Assembly: GCA_003661185.1 (NCBI GenBank)
Contig: QMVQ01000093.1
Location: forward strand, 1 to 6,503
Reading direction: 5' to 3'
Origin: Candidatus Alkanophagales archaeon
GTDB lineage: Archaea; Halobacteriota; Syntropharchaeia; Alkanophagales; B39-G2
Length of the DNA stretch: 6,503 nt
Shown: positions 6,369 to 6,503 of the stretch, piece after piece
How positions within the stretch are numbered: the stretch's first letter is position 1
Layout of the letters: every line of letters starts with the position of its first letter
The notes under the pieces: model-generated
The model's database searches: none
What the model was told of the DNA's origin: nothing
The model's input: the letters and a program-made list of their open reading frames with translations, nothing else
Made by a program: the position numbers and the translations under genes

Positions 6369-6478
6369 CGAGAACAGGCTTGTGAGTCTTGCGAAGAAGG
6401 CTTCACCGCGCGAGTTGGATTGGAGCGACCATAGGCAAACATTCAGGCGTGCGTGAGGAGCGCTGTCGTGATGGGATA

Positions 6479-6490
6479 GTTTTTTAAATC
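6479..6490 (+). promoter_or_regulatory. TATA-like box or T-run at the window edge
   Basis: GTTTTTTAAATC contains a TTTAAAT core suited to a promoter firing rightwards just beyond the window. The six T residues at 6480-6485 could equally terminate thiDN transcripts, as no other T-run lies in the 110 bases after its stop. The two roles are not exclusive. Confidence 0.4.
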
Positions 6491-6503
6491 TCGAGGTAAA
6501 AAG

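Noticed and set aside
6382..6456. Short GTG-started frame (24 codons, VSLAKKASPRELDWSDH...) after thiDN
   Set aside because: It has a protein-like composition and could be the tail of a lost gene, but it is too short, has no ribosome binding site and matches no family I know.
1..6503. CRISPR array, toxin-antitoxin pair, riboswitch or defence system
   Set aside because: No spaced repeat array, no paired small genes and no THI-box-like leader were seen; the space before thiDN is too short for a thiamine riboswitch.

Overview
The window looks like a chromosomal stretch from an archaeon, most likely an anaerobic euryarchaeote. The reasons are a ThiD-ThiN fusion, a valyl-tRNA synthetase with archaeal-type sequence (the PPYPTG...HIGN form of the HIGH motif and the [12 protein letters not shown] editing block), TATA-like boxes about 25-35 bp from start codons, and a T-rich terminator. 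The exact lineage cannot be read from this window. A stand-alone 3-hydroxyacyl-CoA dehydrogenase would fit lineages that run beta-oxidation-type reactions, but that is only a hint.

Layout, left to right. (1) 1-396, minus strand: an AT-rich IS200/IS605-type TnpA transposase with its HVH motif and catalytic Tyr, cut by the window edge. Upstream of it are a TATA box and a small hairpin, a candidate left-end structure. (2) 539-1402, minus: a complete 3-hydroxyacyl-CoA dehydrogenase followed by a strong T5CT6 terminator. (3) 1403-1647: a gene-poor strip with four successive stem-loops. On the minus strand it also carries what looks like a decayed tail of a TnpB-type protein, so it is probably the relic of a second IS605-family element. 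(4) 1648-2226, plus: an unrecognised beta-rich protein with an uncertain start. It converges on (5) 2233-4902, minus: valS, complete. (6) 4903-5003: a divergent promoter region with a perfect 14-bp tandem repeat and an 11-bp palindrome. (7) 5004-6368, plus: thiDN. (8) 6369-6503: no convincing gene, ending in a TATA-like box for something beyond the window.

The genes do not form an operon. They look like independently transcribed housekeeping or metabolic genes: translation (valS), thiamine phosphate synthesis (thiDN), acyl-CoA oxidation (dehydrogenase) and one hypothetical, with transposon material inserted on both sides of the dehydrogenase. I found no convincing new multi-gene system. The items most worth a second look are the stem-loop strip with the TnpB-like relic, the tandem repeat in front of thiDN, and the hypothetical protein.
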